From NCBI RefSeq assembly GCF_045055315.1, contig NZ_CP173677.1, positions 682,001-746,000 on the forward strand: 64,000 bases of DNA, in the 5' to 3' direction. This DNA comes from Brachymonas wangyanguii (lineage in GTDB: Bacteria; Pseudomonadota; Gammaproteobacteria; Burkholderiales; Burkholderiaceae_C). The position numbers and the translations under genes were made by a program. The notes beneath the pieces are model-generated. The model did not search any database. It saw only the letters and a list, made by a program, of their open reading frames with translations, and was not told where the DNA came from. Shown piece by piece: positions 35,210 through 44,730 of this stretch (position 1 is the stretch's first letter; every line of letters begins with the position of its first letter).

Positions 35210-36556
35210 TCAGGCCGACTGCTCCAGGGCGCGGCGCGAAGCCTGCCGCAACAGCAGCAGGAACAGGCCGGCCACCAGGGCCATCGCCACCGACACCATG
35301 GCCCAGAAGGCATGTGGCCCGCGCCAGGCTGCCGGACCGAACCAGGCCAGCCAGTAGCCACCGCCCAGACCCAGTCCCCAGAGCATCACGCTGTAGATCA
35401 GCGTAGGCAGCCGTACCACGTGGTAGCAGCGCAGCAGGAACAGGCCGCAGACCTGGAAGGCATCGGCCAGATGGTAGCCGGCGACCAGCAGCAGCAGCGA
35501 GGCCGCCAGCTGCACCACGGCAGCATCCTGCACGTAGAGGCTGGCCATGGGCTCGCGCAGCAGTGCCAGCAGCGCGGCAGACAGGCCGGCGCTGAGCAGG
35601 GTCAGCAGCAGCGTGCTGCGTTGTGCCAGCAGTGCCGAGGGCAGGTCCTGGCGACCCTGCCAGAAGCTGACGCGGGCGCTGCCGGCAATCGCCAGTGACA
35701 GCGGCCACATGTAGAGCAGGGCGGCGGTGGTGCTGGCAATCTGCTGCGCCGCCGAAGCGGTTTCGCCCATCGGTGCGATCAGCAGCGACATGGTGGTGAA
35801 GGAGGTCACTTCGACCCAGATCGCCAGGCTGCTGGGCAGGCCAAGGGCGAGGAACTGGCGCTGCACGGTCCAGTCCGGGCGCGGCGGACGCTGCAGCAGC
35901 TGGTAGGGCCGGTACAGCGGGTGGCGTCGCAACAGCCAGCCGATGACCAGCAGCAGCCCGACATGCGTGACACAGGTGGCCCAGGCGCAGCCGGCCAGAC
36001 CCAGTTCCGGTACACCCCAGCCGCCAAAGGCGAACCAGACCGTGAGCGGGATCTTGCAGAGCAGCGCACCGCCCTGCAGCCGAGCCACCCAGCGTGGCTG
36101 GCCAATGCTCTGGCTGAAGGTGTTGAAGGCGCGCACCAGCATGCTCATGGGCAGCGTGATGGCCTGGATGGCCAGGTAATGGCTGACGGGCTGGTGCAGG
36201 TGCTGCGGAACCTGGGTCAGCTGCAGCAGCGCCGGGCTGAGCAGCAGCAGCGTCACGCCGATGACCGAGCAGATCGCCAACGCATACAGCGCCTGGCGAA
36301 CGCTACGGCCCAGTTCCGGCACAGCACCCTGGCCATGCAAGCGGCCCCAGATCGGCAGCAGGCCCTGTACATAGCCTTGCAGGCCAATGCTGATGCTGAC
36401 ATAAATCGCCGTGGCGATGGAGAGCGTGGCCAGCGCCTGCGGGTCATACTGGCCGGCGACCAGGGTATCGGTGACGGCAAAGGCCATCACGGCCAGCTGT
36501 CCGATCCAGATGGTGGCAGCATGGCTGCCAATGGCACGCAGGTCGAACAGTTTCAC
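35210..36556 (-). CDS. MATE-family multidrug/toxin exporter
   Basis: 448 residues with about 12 helices and the duplicated MATE architecture; the opening helix (ATIWIGQLAVMAFAVTDTLVAG) is the NorM-type substrate and ion pathway. It uses a sodium or proton gradient to extrude cationic compounds; the substrate is unknown. GTG 36556 is chosen as the start because family similarity begins at KLFDLRAIG and it lies just after the upstream gene's stop. No strong ribosome binding site is visible. It converges with phoR. Confidence 0.87.
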   Translation of the reverse strand: MKLFDLRAIGSHAATIWIGQLAVMAFAVTDTLVAGQYDPQALATLSIATAIYVSISIGLQGYVQGLLPIWGRLHGQGAVPELGRSVRQALYALAICSVIGVTLLLLSPALLQLTQVPQHLHQPVSHYLAIQAITLPMSMLVRAFNTFSQSIGQPRWVARLQGGALLCKIPLTVWFAFGGWGVPELGLAGCAWATCVTHVGLLLVIGWLLRRHPLYRPYQLLQRPPRPDWTVQRQFLALGLPSSLAIWVEVTSFTTMSLLIAPMGETASAAQQIASTTAALLYMWPLSLAIAGSARVSFWQGRQDLPSALLAQRSTLLLTLLSAGLSAALLALLREPMASLYVQDAAVVQLAASLLLLVAGYHLADAFQVCGLFLLRCYHVVRLPTLIYSVMLWGLGLGGGYWLAWFGPAAWRGPHAFWAMVSVAMALVAGLFLLLLRQASRRALEQSA

Positions 36557-36573
36557 GTTGCAGGCAGATGGCG

Positions 36574-38322
36574 TCAGGGCAGGCGCCGGTAGAGGTGGAT
36601 CGCTTCGCTGCGGCCCGGGCGGTAGACCACGGCGGCTTCGGTCCACTGCTGCATGTCGTGCAGATGCGGCAGCAGCATCACCTGGCTTTCGTCGGTGACC
36701 AGCCAGTTGCATTGCAGGCTGGTGCCGGCGCGGTGGACTTCGAAGGGCGTGTGGTAGAGCAGGGCGCTGGCCTGGGCTTCGTCCAGTCCGATGATGTCGA
36801 GGCAGCGCACGTCCGGGTCGGCCGCCTGCATGGTCTGCGTGATTTCCTGGGCCACCACGGTATAGCTGCGTGCGTGGTTGATGGCCGGCAGCCAGATCGT
36901 CATCATCAGCACCCAGCACAGCGTGACGCCGCCTGCCGGCAGGATCATGCTCTTCCAGAGTGCCGGGCGCAGGCGCCGGGTGCGCCAGCGCACCAGGTAC
37001 AGCCAGCCCAGCGTGACTGCCAGCGCCGACAGGAACAGGCCCCATTCAAACACCGGCGCATAGCCCGGCACGGCGGCCAGCACCCGCTCCACGATGCGCA
37101 GTTGCCAGCCGGCCTGCAGCGCGATCCAGACCAGCCACATGGCGGTGGCCGCCGCGGTGAACACGATCAGCGAGAACCAGTCGATAAAGGCCTGGGCGCT
37201 GCGCTTGAACGTGGGCAGGGCGAAGGCGGCCAGTGCAGCATAGGCCGGTAGGCCGAGCAGCAGGCTGTCTTTCGGGCTGTCGCCGATCCAGCCGGCTATG
37301 CTGCAGATCAGGCCGGCAGCCAGCGGCAGTGTCAGCGAAAACGCGCCACGTCCACGGCGCCAGTGGTTGCGCCAGCGCCAGATGGTCCAGATCGCCATTG
37401 GCCAGACTGGCCAGGTGAACCAGATGTGCAGCTTGATCAGGTCGCGCCATTCGACCCAGCGCGAGGGGAGCGGCTGCAGGCGCCAGCGCCAGAGCTCCAG
37501 CTGGCTGGCGAGCAGCGCGCTGAGCAGGGTCAGCGCGGCCAGGCCGGCCACCCAGAGCCAGCGGCGGCGTTCGTGCGGCTGCAGCGCGGCCGGATCGGCC
37601 TCGTAGCCATCGGCCAGGATCAGGGCATTCCATTCGCGCTTGCTGCCGGCGTAGATCAGGGCGCCAGCCAGGGCGAACAGCACGGCCATGGCGGGCGCGC
37701 CGGAGAGCGTCAGGCCCAGTGTGCCCAGCGTGCCGAACAGCGCCGGCAGCACAGTGCGGTAGGGCAGTGCGGCAAAGGCGTACAGCATCAGCGCGGCGCA
37801 GCAGAGCTGCGTCAGTGGCGCGGCGACTTCGTGGCTGGGCTGGGCCAGGCCCAGGCAGGCTGTCAGTGCCAGCAGGCCGCCATCGGCCAGGGTGCGGGCG
37901 TAATCGGTGGGATGGGCTTCGCCGCCAAAGGCAAAGCTGACCGGCTGCGCGCTCGGGCCGCGAGCCAGGTAATAGATGCCGTACCAGGTGGCAGTGAGCG
38001 TCAGCCACAGCATCAGCACGAACAGCACGCGCACGGCAGCGAAGGGCTCCAGCGGCAGCCAGTGGATGGCGGCTGCGCCCAGCCAGTAGTGCAGCAGCGC
38101 GTTGGCATCGACAGCCTGGCCCAGCAGCGTGGGCGACAGGAAGCTGGCCGGGTTCTGCGCCAACTCCAGCATGACGCCAAAGCTGGAGATATCGGCGCGG
38201 CGCCAGGGGTCGCGCCAGAGGAAGCCGAACAGCACGTAGACCGCACAGAACAGCAGCAGGCCCCAGCGCGGCAGGCGGCGCACGCCTTCCTGGGCGACGA
38301 TGGCAGGGCTGGGTTGGTTCAC
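36574..38322 (-). CDS. Polytopic membrane protein, GT-C (ArnT-like) glycosyltransferase candidate
   Basis: About 582 residues with a dozen hydrophobic helices. The first loop (LFGFLWRDPWRRADISSFG) has the acidic residue in the position where ArnT/PMT glycosyltransferases keep a catalytic Asp, and the C-terminal 110 residues form a soluble domain (CLDIIGLDEAQASALL). That layout is typical of GT39/GT83-like enzymes that move sugars from undecaprenyl carriers. The donor and acceptor are unknown. The GTG 38322 start is the best of poor options. It is co-oriented with the MATE gene 17 bases downstream. Confidence 0.7.
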   Translation of the reverse strand: MNQPSPAIVAQEGVRRLPRWGLLLFCAVYVLFGFLWRDPWRRADISSFGVMLELAQNPASFLSPTLLGQAVDANALLHYWLGAAAIHWLPLEPFAAVRVLFVLMLWLTLTATWYGIYYLARGPSAQPVSFAFGGEAHPTDYARTLADGGLLALTACLGLAQPSHEVAAPLTQLCCAALMLYAFAALPYRTVLPALFGTLGTLGLTLSGAPAMAVLFALAGALIYAGSKREWNALILADGYEADPAALQPHERRRWLWVAGLAALTLLSALLASQLELWRWRLQPLPSRWVEWRDLIKLHIWFTWPVWPMAIWTIWRWRNHWRRGRGAFSLTLPLAAGLICSIAGWIGDSPKDSLLLGLPAYAALAAFALPTFKRSAQAFIDWFSLIVFTAAATAMWLVWIALQAGWQLRIVERVLAAVPGYAPVFEWGLFLSALAVTLGWLYLVRWRTRRLRPALWKSMILPAGGVTLCWVLMMTIWLPAINHARSYTVVAQEITQTMQAADPDVRCLDIIGLDEAQASALLYHTPFEVHRAGTSLQCNWLVTDESQVMLLPHLHDMQQWTEAAVVYRPGRSEAIHLYRRLP

Positions 38323-38432
38323 GGTGGGGTGCTCGCAGAGAGGAAGGTCATCGACGGCATGGTACACGCTGTCGGCGGCAAAAGTGCTGCCACGGACCGG
38401 GACGGGTAGCGGAAATAGTCGCCGATTGTACG

Positions 38433-38459
38433 AAAAAAGGCAGCCCGGAGGCTGCCTTT
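38433..38459 (-). terminator. Terminator of rpmE2
   Basis: On the minus strand AAAGGCAGCC pairs with GGCTGCCTTT around a 4-base loop (38436-38459), with the T-run extended to six by 38433-38438. It lies just past the rpmE2 stop. Confidence 0.9.
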
Positions 38460-38497
38460 GCGGACCGGCACGGGATGCCGTGCCTGGCCAGTGCCAA

Positions 38498-38746
38498 TTA
38501 ACGCTTGGCGTAGCGGTTGCGGAAGCGCTCCACGCGGCCACCCATGTTGTCCACCGACTTTTGTGTGCCGGTGTAGAAGGGGTGGGATTCGCTGGAGGTA
38601 TCCAGCTTGAACAGCGGCAGTTCGCGGCCGTCTTCCAGCTTGATGGTTTCCTTGGTGTTCACGCAGGAACGGGTGATGATCTGGTAGCCGTTGGACAGGT
38701 CAACGAAGCAGACTTCACGGTAATTGGGGTGGATGCCTTCTTTCAT
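38498..38746 (-). CDS. rpmE2: 50S ribosomal protein L31, type B
   Basis: 82-residue zinc-free L31. It lacks the CxxC pair of type A (only C13 and C28 are present) and has the type B features MKEGIHPNY, the STESHPFYTG-like SSESHPFYTGTQK and a basic tail. In some bacteria the zinc-free form is made under zinc limitation, but in Burkholderiales it is commonly the only copy. In related genomes it follows rho; here ddh separates them. Confidence 0.97.
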   Translation of the reverse strand: MKEGIHPNYREVCFVDLSNGYQIITRSCVNTKETIKLEDGRELPLFKLDTSSESHPFYTGTQKSVDNMGGRVERFRNRYAKR

Positions 38747-38957
38747 GGGTATTCCTTGAGGGTCGTTGCGGGAGCCGTGCCGGCCTATTCCAGCGTACTT
38801 TCCGCGACTTTAATCTGGCATTATCGCATTTTCATTGCCGTGGTGCAAAGGTTTCTGCGATCCTGTCGGTCTGCTCCGGGCCGGTTTCTGGGAAAATGCA
38901 ACAGTTGCGGCCACTCCGGGCCGGCAACTGTCTTTATCTCTGCAAAGGAACAACAGC

Positions 38958-39944
38958 ATGGGCCAACCCATCCGCATTGGTATTGCCGGTCACGGCAACC
39001 TGGGCCGCGGCGTCGAAGCCGCCATCCGCAAGAACCCCGACATGCAGCTCGTGGGTATCTACACGCGCCGCCCGCCGGATCAGTTGCAGCCGCTGGTGCC
39101 TGGTACGCCGGTGTTTGGCATGGACACGCTGCCGCAGCACACCGGCAACATCGACGTGCTGATCCTGTGCGGCGGCTCCAAGAGCGATCTGCCCGAGCAG
39201 GGCCCGCAGCTGGCGGCGCTGTTCAACACCGTGGACAGTTTCGATACCCACGCGCGCATTCCCGAATACTTTGCCGCAGTCGATGCTCCAGCGCGCGCCA
39301 ACGGCAAGACCGCGCTGATCTCCGCCGGCTGGGATCCGGGCATGTTCTCGATCAACCGCATCATCGGCGAAGCGCTGCTGCCCGATGGCGCGACCTACAC
39401 CTTCTGGGGCAAGGGCCTGAGCCAGGGCCATTCCGACGCGATCCGTCGCGTGCCGGGCGTGGCCGGTGGCGTGCAGTACACACTGCCGGTGGAAGACGCG
39501 GTGGAGCGTGTACGCAGCGGCGTGCGCCCCGAGCTGACGACGCGTGAAAAGCACCGCCGCGATTGCTACGTGGTGCTGGCCGAAGGCGCCGACGCCGATG
39601 CCGTGCGCCAGGCCATCGTCACCATGCCGCACTATTTTGACGAATACGACACCACGGTGAACTTCATCAGCGCCGAGGAGCTGCGCCGCGACCATGCCGC
39701 CATGCCGCACGGCGGTTTCGTCATCCGCAGTGGCAACACCTCGGAAGAGAACAGCCAGGTGATCGAGTACGGCCTGAAGCTGGGCAGCAATCCGGAGTTC
39801 ACCTCCAGTGTGCTGGTGGCCTACGCGCGTGCCGTGCATCGCATGCAGCAGCAGGGCGATATCGGTGCCAAGACCGTGTTTGACGTGGCGCCGGGCCTGC
39901 TCTCGCCCAAGAGTGCCGAGCAGCTGCGCGCCGAGCAGCTGTAA
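38958..39944 (+). CDS. ddh: meso-Diaminopimelate D-dehydrogenase
   Basis: NADPH-dependent enzyme that converts tetrahydrodipicolinate and ammonia directly to meso-DAP, a one-step bypass of the acylated lysine pathway that also supplies peptidoglycan. 328 residues: Rossmann motif IGIAGHGNLGRGVEAAI, and family segments SAGWDPGMFSINR, FWGKGLSQGHSDAIRR and HGGFVIRSG. ATG 38958 follows AAAGGA (38944-38949). It is transcribed alone, against rpmE2 and rho, and ends in a bidirectional terminator. Ddh has a patchy distribution and is often acquired. Confidence 0.96.
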   Translation: MGQPIRIGIAGHGNLGRGVEAAIRKNPDMQLVGIYTRRPPDQLQPLVPGTPVFGMDTLPQHTGNIDVLILCGGSKSDLPEQGPQLAALFNTVDSFDTHARIPEYFAAVDAPARANGKTALISAGWDPGMFSINRIIGEALLPDGATYTFWGKGLSQGHSDAIRRVPGVAGGVQYTLPVEDAVERVRSGVRPELTTREKHRRDCYVVLAEGADADAVRQAIVTMPHYFDEYDTTVNFISAEELRRDHAAMPHGGFVIRSGNTSEENSQVIEYGLKLGSNPEFTSSVLVAYARAVHRMQQQGDIGAKTVFDVAPGLLSPKSAEQLRAEQL

Positions 39945-39984
39945 GCGTCTTGCCGGGCGGCCCCTGTGCCGGCCCGGAAATGAC

Positions 39985-40016
39985 AAAGCCCGCCAGAGTC
40001 ATCCGGCGGGCTTTTT
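39985..40016. terminator. Bidirectional terminator between ddh and rho
   Basis: AAAGCCCGCC (39985-39994) pairs with GGCGGGCTTT (40005-40014) around a 10-base loop. T-runs occur on both strands, serving the convergent ddh and rho genes. Confidence 0.9.
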
Positions 40017-40037
40017 GCATGCAGCAGCAGGGAAGGC

Positions 40038-41300
40038 TTAGCCGCCCTTGCGCATCATGTCGAAGAACTCGTGGTTGTTCTTGGTCTGCTTCATGCTCTT
40101 GAGCACCAGCTCCATCGCCTCGATCTCATCCATGTTGTACATGAACTGACGCAGGATGCGGGTCTTCTGCAGGATTTCGGGCGGCAGCAGCAGCTCCTCG
40201 CGGCGCGTGCCGCTGCGGTTGAGCTGGATCGCCGGGAAGATGCGCTTTTCGTACAGGCGGCGGTCCAGGTGGATTTCACTGTTGCCGGTGCCCTTGAACT
40301 CCTCGAAGATCACCTCGTCCATGCGGCTGCCGGTATCGATCAGCGCGGTGGCGATGATGGTCAGCGAGCCGCCTTCCTCGATCTTGCGTGCGGCACCAAA
40401 GAAACGCTTGGGGCGCTGCAGCGCGTTGGCATCGACACCGCCGGACAGCACCTTGCCGGACGAGGGCACGACGTTGTTGTAGGCACGAGCCAGGCGCGTG
40501 ATGGAGTCGAGCAGGATGACCACGTCCTTCTTGAGTTCGACCAGGCGCTTGGCGCGCTCGATCACCATCTCGGCAACGTGCACGTGGCGCGTGGCGGGCT
40601 CGTCAAAGGTGGAGGCGATGATCTCGCCGCGCACCGAACGCTGCATCTCGGTCACTTCCTCGGGGCGCTCGTCCACCAGCAGCACCATCAGGTGCACGTC
40701 CGGGTGGTTGGCCGTGATGGAGTGGGCGATGCTCTGCATCATCATGGTCTTGCCGCTCTTGGGCGGCGCCACGATCAGCGCACGCTGGCCGCGACCGATG
40801 GGGGCGATAATGTCGATCACGCGGCCGGTGATGTTCTCCTCGCTCTTGATGTCGCGCTCGAGCTTCATCTGCTGCGTGGGGAACAGCGGCGTGAGGTTCT
40901 CGAACATCACCTTGTGCTTGTTCGCCTCGGGCGGCAGACCGTTGATCTTGTCCAGCTTGTTCAGCGCAAAGTAGCGCTCGCCGTCCTTGGGCGTGCGCAC
41001 CTCGCCCTCGACCATGTCACCGGTGTGCAGGTTGAAGCGGCGTACCTGGCTCGGGCTGATGTAGATGTCGTCGGTGCTGGCGGTGTAGTTGCTGTCGGGA
41101 TTGCGCAGGAAACCGAAACCGTCGGGCAGGATTTCCAGCACGCCGTCGGCAAACACCTGTTCGCCGGCGCGGGCGCGCTTCTTGATGATGGCAGACATCA
41201 GCTCCTGCTTGCGCATGCGGCCGGTGTTTTCGATCTCGAGTTCTTCGGCCTGCTTCAGCACTTCGGAGACGTGCAGGGCCTTGAGTTCGTTCAGATGCAT
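40038..41300 (-). CDS. rho: Transcription termination factor Rho
   Basis: Hexameric RNA helicase that ends transcription at Rho-dependent sites. 420 residues, the compact form without N-terminal insertion. RNA-binding OB fold with GFGFLR, Walker A APPKSGKT, Walker B VVILLDSITRLARAYN, and Q-loop/R-loop region SSGKVLSGGVDANAL. ATG 41300 starts the family sequence MHLNELKALHVSE. The 276-base gap to trxA is likely its leader; rho is often autoregulated there, but I see no specific structure. Confidence 0.98.
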   Translation of the reverse strand: MHLNELKALHVSEVLKQAEELEIENTGRMRKQELMSAIIKKRARAGEQVFADGVLEILPDGFGFLRNPDSNYTASTDDIYISPSQVRRFNLHTGDMVEGEVRTPKDGERYFALNKLDKINGLPPEANKHKVMFENLTPLFPTQQMKLERDIKSEENITGRVIDIIAPIGRGQRALIVAPPKSGKTMMMQSIAHSITANHPDVHLMVLLVDERPEEVTEMQRSVRGEIIASTFDEPATRHVHVAEMVIERAKRLVELKKDVVILLDSITRLARAYNNVVPSSGKVLSGGVDANALQRPKRFFGAARKIEEGGSLTIIATALIDTGSRMDEVIFEEFKGTGNSEIHLDRRLYEKRIFPAIQLNRSGTRREELLLPPEILQKTRILRQFMYNMDEIEAMELVLKSMKQTKNNHEFFDMMRKGG

Positions 41301-41576
41301 GGTATTGCGTCTAGGGAAAAAGGAAAGGGGGCGGTGTGGCGCGACTGTACGCTCGGGTACAGGGGCGGATACCGGGAAAAACTGGGAGGTGATCTGGATA
41401 CCGGACTGACAATCAGCGGCAGCAGGGTAGGCTGGCTGTGCCGGAGATACCGATTGCCGGTATCTGACGGGTATGCACATGGTGTGCGCAGATTATAGAC
41501 ACAAAAGCTGCGCTGGATGCGGGGCCGGAGGGCATGTGCTGACCATCCGGCCCGGGAAGACAGGAGTCGTGCGTAA

Positions 41577-41909
41577 TCAGCCCAGCTGTTCGTTGATGAA
41601 GGCGACCAGCTGCGGCTTGGCCAGGGCACCCACCTTGGTGGCGACGGCCTGGCCGCCCTTGAACAGCATCAGCGTGGGAATGCCACGGATGCCGTACTGG
41701 GCCGGCACGTTGCGGTTGTCATCGACGTTCATCTTGACGATCTGCAGCTTGCCGTCGTATTCCTTGGCGAGTTCGTCCAGCACCGGGGCGATCGCCTTGC
41801 AGGGACCGCACCATTCGGCCCAGAAGTCCAGCAGCACGGGCGCCGTGGATTGCAGGACATCTGCCTGGAAGGTTGCGTCGGTAGTGTGTTTGATCAGGTC
41901 GCTGGCCAT
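41577..41909 (-). CDS. trxA: Thioredoxin
   Basis: 110-residue cytoplasmic disulfide reductase with active site WCGPCK and the cis-proline loop IPTLMLFKGG. ATG 41909 is preceded by AAAGG; the longer upstream frame is not coding. The trxA-rho neighbourhood is conserved in proteobacteria. Confidence 0.98.
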   Translation of the reverse strand: MASDLIKHTTDATFQADVLQSTAPVLLDFWAEWCGPCKAIAPVLDELAKEYDGKLQIVKMNVDDNRNVPAQYGIRGIPTLMLFKGGQAVATKVGALAKPQLVAFINEQLG

Positions 41910-42042
41910 GGTGGTTTCCTTTGGTGGTATGCAGCAGCCAACCGGGCTGCGGGGCTGCCATGATGGCCTTATTGTGACAGAAACAGGCGACCCCATCATG
42001 GATGGGAAATTGATCCGCTAGCATCAGGGGCAGGGAGGAGCA

Positions 42043-44730
42043 ATGAGCACAATCACACAGGAGAAATGGCTGGCCTTGTGCATGCAGTTGCAGCAACATC
42101 TGCAGCAACGCGGGGCCGATCCGGCACGCACGGTGGTACTGCTGCCCTATGCGCAGCTGCTGCCCGTGGTGCGCGCGCACTGGGCACAGCTGCCGCAGGC
42201 CGGCTTGCTGCCACGGTTCGAGACCACCTTCAACTGGGCGGCGCGGCTGGCGCCGCATGTACCGACGGCCGCCGACTACAGCCAGGATGCCGCGCAGGAC
42301 CTGCTGACGGCTGGCCAGCTGCTGCAGGCTGCCGGCTTGCGCCAGCAGGCGAGCTGGCTGGCGGGCCGCGTGCGCGAGGCCGCGCAGCAACTGGCACCGT
42401 TGGCACAGGCGCAGCCGCCTCAGCAGCGGCTGGCCTGGATGCAGGCGTTGCTGCCACAGCTGCTGGACAGTCTGGGCGCGGCACCAATGCGTTACGAGCA
42501 GGTGGTGGCGCAGGTGGCGCTGGCCTGGGTTGGCAGTTCGTCCTATGGCACCGACATCCTGTTCGATACGCTGGAACAGGAAACGCCCGATGCGCTGGTG
42601 CTGCTGCGCGGCTATCAGCGGGATCCGCTGTCCGAGGCCCTCTATGCGCGCTGGCTGGAGCAGCAGCCCGAGGCTGGCTGTGTGATCGACATCCCCGCGT
42701 TCTGGGAGGAGGTCGGCCAGGCGATAGTGCTGGAGCCGGTGCAATGGCATCGGGCGCGCGACCTGGAAGATCAGGCAGCGCGCGCCGCGGCCTGCGTGCA
42801 GCAGGCCGTGGAACGGCGCAGCGGGCTGGTGGCGCTGGTGGACAGCGACCGCGCCTTGACGCGCCGTATCCGCGCCCAGCTGGAGGCACAGCACCTGACG
42901 GTGCGTGACGAGACCGGCTGGAAGCTCTCCACCACGCGTGCGGCGAGCCAGCTGATGAGCCTGTTGCGCGCTTGCGCACCGCAGGCGGACAGCGATGCCG
43001 TGCTTGAATGGCTGAAGCTGGCGCAGACCGTGCCGGGATCGGCCGTATCTGGCCACTGGTTGCAGCCGCTGGAAGCCTGGCTGCGTGAACGCGTGCAGGC
43101 GCAGTGGCCGCATCGCCAGGCCTGGCTGCAGTGGGAGCATGTGGGCCGGGAATACGCCTTACAAGTCGAGGATTGGCGCCAGGCGCTGCAGAAGCCACGC
43201 AGCCTGGCGCAATGGCTGACGGATCTGCAGACGACCTTGCAGCAGAGCGGCCAGTGGGACTGGCTGCATGCCGATGCTGCCGGCCAGGCGGTGCTGCAGG
43301 CGCTGCATCTGCAGCCGGGCGCGCTGCCGCTGGCGGCGGATGCGCGGGACTGGAATCAGCCGGATTTTGTGCGCTGGGTGCAGGATGTGCTGGAGGCTGG
43401 CAGTTTCAAGCCGCCGTATCCGCTGGAAGAGCAGGTGGTGATCCTGCCACTGAGCCAGTTGCTGGCGCGTGCGTTTGCGGCGGTGGTGATCCCGGCGTGC
43501 GACGACACCCAGCTGCCGGCAGCGCCGGAACCGCCCGGTGACTGGACCAGCAGCCAGCGTGAACTGATCGGTCTGCCGTCGCGCCAGCAGCTCCAACAGG
43601 CGCAGCGCGCGGCCTGGCTGCACGCCTGGCAGTTTCCGCAACTGGCGCTGCTGACCAGTGACAGCGATGGTGCCGGCGAAACACTGTTGCCGAGCCCGCT
43701 GCTGCTGGAAGCCGGCCTGGCCGAAGCGCAAGGGATGCAACGCGGCCTGCAGCTGGCAGGCGATGTGCGTGTGGCGCGAACGCTTGCGCCCGATCCCGTG
43801 TGGATGCCACAGGCGCCGGGTAGCCGGCTGCCGCTGGCGCAGATTTCCGCCAGCGCCTACGACACGCTGCGCGCCTGTCCCTACCAGTTCTTTGGCCAGC
43901 AGCAGTTGCGCCTGCGCGAGGCGAATGAGCTGCGCACCGAGCTCGACAAGCGCGATGTCGGCAACTGGCTGCACCAGCTGCTCTACCTGTTCCATGATTA
44001 CTGGCAGCAGGCCGGTGGCCAGGATGTTGGCGAGGCGCAGTTGCGCCAGTGGCTGGATCAGGCTGCTGATGAAGCCCTGCGCCAGGAGGGGCTGGATGCT
44101 GTCGATTTTGTGCCCTGGCAGGCGGTCTGGCCCAAGCTGCGCGATGGTTATCTGACATGGCTGCTGGCTTACCAGAAGCAGGAACAGGCGCGTTATGCCC
44201 ATGGCGAGCACTGGCGCGACAAGCCTCTGGCCGAAGTGTTTGCCGGGCTCGGTGCCGATCAGCTGGAAGAGGGCGAGCCTGCCATTGCCTGCGATCCGGC
44301 GCGGCTGCCGCAGGTGTCCTTGCATGGCCGTATCGATCGCATCGATGCCCTGCCTGCCGCTGCTGATGCGTTGCCGGGCGCTCCGGCGCGCTGGATGCTG
44401 CTCGACTACAAGGCGGAGCGGCTGGAAAAGACGCGCAACCGCGTCAAGGATGGCGATGAAGATGCGCAGCTGTCGTTTTATGCCGCCATGATGGCGCCCG
44501 ATCCGGTACGCGTGGCCTATGTCAACGTGGGCGAGAACGGCAAGACCGAGATGCATGAGCTGCCCGGCGTGCAGCGCCAGAGCCGGCTGCTGATGCGCAG
44601 CCTGGCGTCCGACCTGCAGCGCATTGCCGATGGCCAGCCGCTGCAGGCGCTGGGCCAGGGCGGACGTTGTGACTACTGTGCGATGCGCGGCCTGTGCCGG
44701 CGCGATTTCTGGATGGAGGAGCAGGCATGA
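42043..44730 (+). CDS. AddB-type PD-(D/E)XK nuclease subunit
   Basis: 895-residue partner of a RecBCD-like helicase-nuclease. The N-terminal half is helicase-like but has no Walker A, as in RecC-type or inactive subunits. The C-terminal nuclease domain carries LLDYKAERLEKTR, the D-x-K part of PD-(D/E)XK. Four cysteines (C612, C876, C879, C885) have the C...CxxCxxxxxC spacing that holds a 4Fe-4S cluster in Bacillus AddB. It probably processes broken DNA ends for recombination. GGGAGGAG precedes the ATG, and its stop overlaps the addA start (ATGA). Confidence 0.88.
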   Translation: MSTITQEKWLALCMQLQQHLQQRGADPARTVVLLPYAQLLPVVRAHWAQLPQAGLLPRFETTFNWAARLAPHVPTAADYSQDAAQDLLTAGQLLQAAGLRQQASWLAGRVREAAQQLAPLAQAQPPQQRLAWMQALLPQLLDSLGAAPMRYEQVVAQVALAWVGSSSYGTDILFDTLEQETPDALVLLRGYQRDPLSEALYARWLEQQPEAGCVIDIPAFWEEVGQAIVLEPVQWHRARDLEDQAARAAACVQQAVERRSGLVALVDSDRALTRRIRAQLEAQHLTVRDETGWKLSTTRAASQLMSLLRACAPQADSDAVLEWLKLAQTVPGSAVSGHWLQPLEAWLRERVQAQWPHRQAWLQWEHVGREYALQVEDWRQALQKPRSLAQWLTDLQTTLQQSGQWDWLHADAAGQAVLQALHLQPGALPLAADARDWNQPDFVRWVQDVLEAGSFKPPYPLEEQVVILPLSQLLARAFAAVVIPACDDTQLPAAPEPPGDWTSSQRELIGLPSRQQLQQAQRAAWLHAWQFPQLALLTSDSDGAGETLLPSPLLLEAGLAEAQGMQRGLQLAGDVRVARTLAPDPVWMPQAPGSRLPLAQISASAYDTLRACPYQFFGQQQLRLREANELRTELDKRDVGNWLHQLLYLFHDYWQQAGGQDVGEAQLRQWLDQAADEALRQEGLDAVDFVPWQAVWPKLRDGYLTWLLAYQKQEQARYAHGEHWRDKPLAEVFAGLGADQLEEGEPAIACDPARLPQVSLHGRIDRIDALPAAADALPGAPARWMLLDYKAERLEKTRNRVKDGDEDAQLSFYAAMMAPDPVRVAYVNVGENGKTEMHELPGVQRQSRLLMRSLASDLQRIADGQPLQALGQGGRCDYCAMRGLCRRDFWMEEQA

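Noticed and set aside
41301..41576. Structured leader or small gene between rho and trxA
   Set aside because: The gap is 276 bases and rho leaders are often regulatory, but I saw no strong hairpin, open frame with ribosome binding site, or known motif.
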